Source: Isoetes taiwanensis (taxonomy: Eukaryota > Streptophyta > Lycopodiopsida > Isoetales > Isoetaceae). Taken from it: 64,000 bases of DNA. Position numbers and translations under genes: made by a program. How positions within the stretch are numbered: position 1 is the stretch's first letter; each line of letters begins with the position of its first letter. The stretch covers positions 62,001 to 126,000 of the forward strand of contig JAJEKV010000217.1 of assembly GCA_021234155.1 (NCBI GenBank). The letters are read 5' to 3'. The notes under the pieces were generated by a model that saw nothing but the letters and a program-made list of their open reading frames with translations, was not told the DNA's origin and did not search any database. Positions 58,705-64,000 of this stretch are shown piece after piece.

Positions 58705-59304
58705 TCACCTATGATATGTACGTATTATGTGTTGTGTGCTATGTAGCCATAGGTCACGTGTATCCCAAGGAACTGTATCCCAAGTGGGGAATCTAGACAA
58801 TAACCACAGGATGTTGAAGTCAAGGGAACGGAATAGGAGCTTACCAATATCCACAAAAGATTTGTAATGGAAGTCGTAAAGTTCAATGAGGATATAAATC
58901 CTATTCTTCTCACTAGTAGGAATGACCAGAGGCGCATACTGATCCAGAGAGTAGGCCATGAAACCATGGAAAAGCATGTCCTTCAACTGTTCTAGCCTAT
59001 CTTCTAAATCTGAGGGGGGTTCAAGAAGTCCCAAAGCACTTAGAGTGAACCTTGCTTGACTCGAATTGATCTTCTCCAGTGGAGGGAGATGACGAGTATA
59101 GCGATCGATAATGAAGTTGATCAGCTGCCTTGCAAGCTCTGTGGTTGGACCGTGACGCCATCGATGCTCCCAAAAGTTGCTAAAAAATTCATCAAAAGTG
59201 CACGTATTTCTGCCGCATGCTTGCAGGTATTCCGGATCAGCCCAACGGGGATGTTCTTGCAAAGTTACCATTTGCAAGAAATTAGTGGAGCAGACAAGAA
59301 ACAA
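58705..59304 (-). CDS. Hypothetical helical protein B2, paralogue of B1
   Basis: An intact 199-codon frame. By comparison with B1 the likelier start is the internal Met at 59271 (MVTLQEHPRWADPEYLQACG). Conserved blocks: TTELARQLINFIIDRY, LGLLEPPSDLEDRLEQL, GFMAYSLDQYAP and DTRDLWL. The Trp- and aromatic-rich C terminus is shared. No membrane segment or known motif. It is the best-preserved gene in region B; expression and function are unknown. Confidence 0.6.
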   Translation of the reverse strand: MFLVCSTNFLQMVTLQEHPRWADPEYLQACGRNTCTFDEFFSNFWEHRWRHGPTTELARQLINFIIDRYTRHLPPLEKINSSQARFTLSALGLLEPPSDLEDRLEQLKDMLFHGFMAYSLDQYAPLVIPTSEKNRIYILIELYDFHYKSFVDIGKLLFRSLDFNILWLLSRFPTWDTVPWDTRDLWLHSTQHIIRTYHR

Positions 59305-59309
59305 CTAGT

Positions 59310-59672
59310 GGAGTAGACAGGGAGGCAAGGAGCAGACAAGAGGCGGACAAGAGGGGGAAAGAAACAAAGAAGCAGACAAGAGGCAAGGAGCAAACAAGAA
59401 GCAGACAAGAGGGGGAAATTGGCAAAGACAATGAAGGCATAGATGCCTATTTAAAGAGAAATCAGGTATATATGCTATATACGTACATTATATTGGTGTG
59501 AATTATTGGTGTTCATTGCCATTATACGAGTACCATACAAGTATGTATATAATCCAATAATTTCTATGCATATACCATCAATAATTTTGGTGGGTACATA
59601 CCATCAATAATTTTGGTGGGTATAAATATACATCAAATTGCCGAGTGCAGCAACATTGGCCTCCATCTAGCC
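59310..59672. other. Divergent promoter region between B2 and B3
   Basis: Purine-rich leader of B2, then AT-rich sequence with two copies of catcaataattttggtggg (59577 and 59602). The second runs into a TATA box tataaata at 59621. Confidence 0.6.
59621..59628 (+). promoter_or_regulatory. TATA box of B3
   Basis: tataaata, 45 bases before the ATG at 59673. The paralogue B4 has gatataagtac at 60046 at nearly the same distance from its ATG (60094). Confidence 0.65.
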
Positions 59673-59921
59673 ATGTGGTCTCATTCTGGTCCTGAACGTG
59701 ATTCCATTACCTGCAAGATGAATCACGAAAACTTCAAGCAGTGTCGTGAGCGAGAAATACCCATGGAAGACTGGATGACCACTGCCGCTCTCAATCCTCG
59801 CTATTATCCTGATCCCTCCGATGTTATCATCCATCTAATATGGAATAGAGAGCATCAAATGTACATGATAGAAAAGATCACTGGGGTGCCTGGTGACAAT
59901 GACTCAGAAGAGTCCCCCTAA
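59673..59921 (+). CDS. Hypothetical small protein B3, paralogue of B4
   Basis: 82 aa from MWSHSGPERDSITCKMNHEN. The start is chosen because the paralogue aligns from there (AMWSH against AMSRP) and because of the TATA spacing. Shared with B4: DSITCxM, IPxxxW, VIIHL/VVIHL and a final I-x-x-I-T-x-x-P before an acidic end. No signal peptide or known motif. The frame is open further upstream, but there it is not conserved. Confidence 0.55.
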   Translation: MWSHSGPERDSITCKMNHENFKQCREREIPMEDWMTTAALNPRYYPDPSDVIIHLIWNREHQMYMIEKITGVPGDNDSEESP

Positions 59922-60093
59922 ATCAATACTTGTCATCTGGATCATATTGTCAATACTTATTTGAAGAGTTCATGATCGTGTATTTTGTACATTATGCTCG
60001 TATATATAACCAATAATGCTACAGTGCATGTCAATAATTTTGTTCGATATAAGTACAGCTCCATTCATTCAATGGAGAAGGCATCCATTTGCT

Positions 60094-60363
60094 ATGTCTC
60101 GGCCTGGTTATTCTTATTACAGGGGGTCGACCTTGTCTATAGACTCCATTACTTGCACTATGAAATATAATGATCTTTATAGATGTTCTCAGAGGGGTAT
60201 CCCCCTTGATCCTTGGCTGGAAGGAGTAGCAGAGGGTCGAAATCATTCTTCCAACGGGGTTTATCGTGTTGTTATCCACCTTCATCGGGTTCCAGAGCGT
60301 CACGTCTATGAGATTAATCGCATCACTCAACTACCTGCTCATGATGATCCCGATTGCGAATGA
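60094..60363 (+). CDS. Hypothetical small protein B4, paralogue of B3
   Basis: 89 aa from MSRPGYSYYRGSTLSIDSIT. IDSITCTMKYNDLYRCSQRG aligns with RDSITCKMNHENFKQCRERE of B3; VVIHLHRVPERHVYEINRIT aligns with VIIHLIWNREHQMYMIEKIT. The two conserved Cys and the acidic end are kept in both. Both are intact, unlike most neighbours, so the pair may be under constraint or young. Confidence 0.55.
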   Translation: MSRPGYSYYRGSTLSIDSITCTMKYNDLYRCSQRGIPLDPWLEGVAEGRNHSSNGVYRVVIHLHRVPERHVYEINRITQLPAHDDPDCE

Positions 60364-60544
60364 TGCTATGCCTCTTATATGAGTTCTAAATTCTGTTACT
60401 AGAATATTTCAGAGATTCGCTAGTTATAAGTATGTAACCATAAGAGATAGATACATATGATCCATCTATTTACCGCACATTTTCAATTTGGAAAGCTCTT
60501 GGCCATTTTCCTTACATGTAGATTCTAAATTCAGATAAGCATTC

Positions 60545-60744
60545 TTTTCGCAGTGTGTGTGGTCACGGTGCGAAATTGTACACTCCAAAAACGTTGGAAC
60601 TGCTATTTTCGCACCGTGGCGACGGTGCGAAATAGACCTTCCCACAGAATGTGGAATAGTCATTTTCGCACCGTGGCCACGGTGCGAATATTGGTTAGTT
60701 GTAAGCACAGACAACACGGTCTTCGCACCGTGGCCACGGTGCAA
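60545..60744. repeat. Region B palindromes (four copies) at the right edge
   Basis: 60545-60575 (degenerate left arm), 60607-60632 (one mismatch), 60664-60688 and 60722-60744, spaced about 58 bases apart. The regular spacing (also 57 bases at 57214/57271 and 58427/58484) suggests a tandem unit of palindrome plus 30-odd unique bases. Confidence 0.95.
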
Positions 60745-60753
60745 GTAAAATAG

Positions 60754-60930
60754 AAGCGTAAAACAAATTAAAATGAAACTGAAGTTTATGTTCGATATAA
60801 CAAGAATAGAGATTTCAGGGAAGCTTCAAAATTGCAAGTAGCGAGAGAATGTTGGGAAGATGGGCGGTGGCGGACCTAAGGCGGCAGCGGCAAGCGGTGG
60901 TCTGAACGGCCGATTCTGAGCTCTGGAGAC
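60754..60930 (+). other. Junction of region B with a LINE 5' end
   Basis: AT-rich to about 60840, then GC-rich sequence running into the LINE ORF1 start. No inverted repeat marking an element end was found. Confidence 0.4.
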
Positions 60931-63242
60931 ATGGCGGAGGAGCGAAGTGGGAAGAGTGATCCCCAGGGGATCAAAGCGACTACTCCTAGGCGGATTCCGA
61001 AGTTGGCGAGAGCAGCCCAGCAGACTCGGTCTGTTGGGGTTGGTTCTTCGACCCAGAAGCTTACTCCGACTTCAGCGGATCTTCTGATGGCAGAGGAGCA
61101 GGCTGTAGGGCTTGATTTGGCGATTCTGGAGACTCTGAGCCCATCTGCGGGATTCTTTGGAGTCGACGCTGCCGGCCGTGTGAGAGGGATGGTGTTGGGA
61201 GGAGCCCGGATGTTCTAGGGCCTCAGGGCCAGCCAGCGGGGCTGGGGTCTGTGATGCCCATAGACTCGGCTGCTTCAGGACCGGATGTGGTCATGTTGGC
61301 TCTGGAGGCAGGTATGGAGGGTGGCAGCGGGCCACTTCAACCTGGTGCCCATCAATCCGGCATGTGCAGGGTTCTGAGGAGCGAGGGGATAGGGCAGACA
61401 GCCTTAAGTCCCCTTCTGGAGTATGTGCAGCAGTCAGGGGCTGGGCAAGGTTTCACAGAGATCGGAGGCAAGGAGGGAGCGGCCTGCCCGCTTCGGGGTT
61501 TGGGGTTGCAGCTAGGGCCGGGGAGAGGGCCTATGGAGGTCGGTGGGATGGAGGTAGCAGCTCATCCCCCCACAGGTCATGGAGCATCTTCGATACTTGA
61601 TCTGCAGGTTGGAGCTCAGGCAGGGAGGTCTGGTGCAGTGGATGTACTGGCTGCGGGGGAGGCAGAATTTGAGGTCCCGAGTAGCATGCCAGCACTAGAG
61701 ACTGCAACTCCGTTGGCTAGTCCAAGCTCGCCTGTTTCTACGTTGCCGGAGGATCCCTTTGCGGTGGTAGAACCGATGTGTAGTTTGCCCCAGAGCAACG
61801 GGTGCAATGGTATGCCACAGCATCCGCAGCAGCCGTCAGGGCGAGACGGCCCAAGTTTGAGGAGGCGTGTGGGTGAGGGGAACGGAACCAAGGCAGCGGG
61901 TCCTGCATGGCGGACGAACGATACGGTGAGTCGGCTATCGCGGCCGCGGTTCTCGGAATGGATTCGGCATACCGTGGCCCCTGCCGATTCTTATCGGATG
62001 GAGGAGGCTTTGGCCTTCTTGAATCAGCACAATAGGAGGGAGTTGCAGGTGGACTCGATTGGCCCTCCGACGGCCATAGTCGAGTTAGATCATCAGCAGC
62101 ATCTCAAGTCTATTTCCAACCTAGTCTCGTGCGCCGTGCTGGTGTACTATACTGGAGTGCTGGACACCAGGAGAGTGGGCGGGTGGCTGCAAGCTCACTT
62201 TAAGCGGCTGGGGATCTCACCGTTTCAGTCCTTGAAGTTCCTGGGGAACAATTTTTTCCTTCTTATGTTTGATGCGCCTCCGGCAGTGGAGAGGGTAGTA
62301 GCGAGAGGGGTTGACCTCATGTGGGGGAATTATCTGATTTACCAGCATTACACCCCCGGGGTGAGTGCTCGGTCATTGTCGGCCCTGAAGATCCCGTGTT
62401 GGTTTCAGGTAATGGATCTCCCCGCGGACATGTTGTTGCCAGAGTTCATGATTGCGATGGCTAATGGGCTCGGTGGCCATATTGCGCACTCCATAGTTAG
62501 AGAGCCGAAGATCTGTGTGGCTTTACCCGCGGATAGTCCACTGCCTCCTTCAGTGACGGTTAAGAGCGGAGATTGGTATTTTCGGTTTCCTCTCAGACTG
62601 TTGAATGGGGCAGAGATCCACAGGATGTTTCCCGCTCTACGGGTCTTCGCAGGCTCGCTCCCAGATTTCGGGCCTGTTGCAGTATCAGGGGCGTCACGGG
62701 AAGCGAGGAGGGAGGTTCCGAAGGCCAGGGACCAGATTCGGCCTCAAAATCGGGTAGGGGAGGAGGTTCCATCAGCCAGGACCCAGTCGGTCCCAGCGCC
62801 GGACAGGCCACCTCAGTCTATCTCGGATAATGAGCCGGCGGCTGCGCCGGTGGAACAGGGATCAGTATCTCCTCAGATGGTGGCCCAGAAGTTGCTTCAC
62901 ATCCAGCAGCTTCAGGAGCGGGCAGAGCAGCGGCAATCACGACAGTTGGGTGCGGGACTGGTGAAGGAGCGGCCGATGCAGTCGTCAGACTCCGATGCTC
63001 CATCCACCCAAGCCTCCTCGGAGGGAATGGATCTAGATAAGGTGGCGCATGCCTTCGTGGGCGAATGGCGGATTTGGATCTTGAGGGGATTGTTCTCACG
63101 GATAACCCTTCGCTCACAGTTCCATACAACTTCGGATCGAGGCACGCTTCACCGGCAAAGGCGTGGGCGGAAGAAGAAGCATCGTAGAACCCTTCTTCTT
63201 AGTTGCGGTTATGAACAAAAGCGATTGTGGCTGGAGCGTTAG
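60931..63242 (+). pseudogene. LINE ORF1 protein with DUF4283-like domain
   Basis: The first frame runs 60931-61218 (MAEERSGKSDPQGIK), and the main frame continues 61251-63242. A low-complexity Gly/Pro/Ser N terminus is followed by a region typical of plant LINE ORF1 (DUF4283): ISNLVSCAVLVYYTGVLDTR, 'FKRLGISPFQSLKFLGNNFF', a Trp-containing LKIPCWFQVMDLPADML and VKSGDWYFRFP. This family binds RNA. The classical CCHC knuckle is not evident. A frameshift near 61215 and a late Arg-rich out-of-frame end suggest decay. Confidence 0.7.
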
Positions 63243-64000
63243 AGGGTGCTTTCGTCACCCTTGAAGAGGGCGAGTAGCGATGGTTGTTCGTAAGTTGGAT
63301 CCAGATATCTTGTGTCTTCAGGAGCATAAGTGTCACAGGGGGGACTCTTGGGCATTGTTGGATATGTTTGGGCCACAATATCTTTGCTGCGGTCGCCATT
63401 TCGAGGGCCTCTAAGGGTGGGGATTTGTTATCGCGTGGAAGATGCCGCGTGCAAGTGACTTTCTCCCCGGGGCTGACCGTTGGGGTAGGTGGGTCATCAT
63501 CAAGTGGCATGAGGGGCCGCGGGAGTGGGGATTGTGAATGTTTATGCCCAACAAAGCGCGTAGAGAGGCGTTGTGGCGTCGTTAAGACATAAGGTGGCAT
63601 CCACAGGTGCGGATGTGGCTTGGTGTGGCGTTGGGCGACTTCAACATGGTTGAGTCCGTTCATGATAGGTGTGGCGTGAGGGCGGAAGTCGTGCGGGGTT
63701 TTGGCTGGCAGCAGATGGGTATTATGCTTTGGACTCCACGCATCTGGGCTGAGGCGGAAGCGGCGACTCTTCATTCACATGGTATGTCGGTGGGCCGGGG
63801 GGCGGTATATGCTTTCGGCATGGCAAGTGCTATGTTAATACCCTAGCAGCGACCGGACCGGGCGCCTCGGCTTAAGCCGGACGAACATTTTGTCCACATG
63901 ATCTCGATCATTTCCCTCGGTTAATCTCCCGGGGCGAGGCACGCCGGGCCGAATCGCCTTATGTTCAAGTTAAATACCGCTTATCGAAGGATGCGATTTC
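63243..64000 (+). pseudogene. LINE ORF2, endonuclease N terminus (cut by window end)
   Basis: Frames contain the AP-endonuclease start VRKLDPDILCLQEHKCHRGD (63283; the LQE catalytic block), GFVIAWKMPRASDF and ALGDFNMVESVHDRCGV (63627; GDFN block). Stops and shifts interrupt it. RT would lie beyond the window. It pairs with the ORF1 upstream and belongs to a different LINE family from the relics at 9.4 and 18.4 kb. Confidence 0.75.

Noticed and set aside
57161..60744. CRISPR array
   Set aside because: The repeats are palindromes between eukaryotic-style genes, with few and unequal spacers, and no cas genes; the setting is a plant genome.
22179..60744. Firm claim of an endogenous giant virus
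   Set aside because: Histones, TATA-driven small genes and boundary hairpins fit, but no major capsid protein, DNA polymerase B, packaging ATPase or late transcription factor could be found.
60553..60753. Short ORF of 66 codons
   Set aside because: It consists of the palindromic repeats read through; the Cys/Arg pattern is a by-product of the repeat.

Overview
The window reads as nuclear DNA of a land plant. It has plant-type GT-AG introns, a secreted QUARTET1-type pectin methylesterase, and a membrane/zinc-ribbon/U-box protein of a family I know only from plants. Around them is a dense, deeply nested pile of transposable elements. A fern or another large-genome plant is my best guess; nothing in the sequence fixes the species.

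Layout. 0-19.6 kb holds two intact host genes: a four-exon U-box E3 gene on the minus strand (1719-5683) and a five-exon pectinesterase (15384-16921). Between them lie LINE relics, small inverted-repeat elements and featureless DNA. 19.6-46.5 kb is one Ty3/gypsy chromovirus (19585-46519, TSD tgaac, LTRs starting TGTGACG and ending CGTCACA) that landed inside an older LINE. Besides gag and pol with a chromodomain, its internal region carries ORFs between the primer-binding site and gag. One has an in-frame histone H3 fold at its C terminus; another ends in a possible H2A-like fold. The last codons of the H3 ORF are split by a 13.6-kb element (23419-37016) bounded by a perfect 33-bp inverted repeat. 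47.5-52.0 kb is a near-complete hAT transposon (TSD cattatat) sitting in the 3' tail of another LINE. 52.1-60.8 kb is a second accessory region (region B). 60.9-64.0 kb is the 5' part of a LINE of the DUF4283/endonuclease type, cut by the window edge.

The unusual system. The 13.6-kb element and region B look like relatives of one undescribed class of gene-bearing mobile element or endogenised virus. Both carry (i) a decayed histone H3 gene with a long extra stretch before the histone core; (ii) a decayed large protein of one family, which I think is a candidate transposase; (iii) several small paired paralogous genes with their own TATA boxes; and (iv) a family-specific inverted repeat at gene boundaries: pairs of GATCACACGACG and its complement in the 13.6-kb element, and the palindrome built on TTTCGCACCGTGG in region B. 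The H3 inside the 13.6-kb element starts with the canonical tail MARTKQTAR. The H3 ORF of the surrounding chromovirus starts with a similar MANTKTA-DPST. So histone-tail-plus-insert-plus-core genes appear in three places in one window. Most of these genes are broken by frameshifts. I found no viral capsid gene, DNA polymerase or packaging ATPase, so the viral reading stays open.

All homology statements are from reading the translations; no database was searched.
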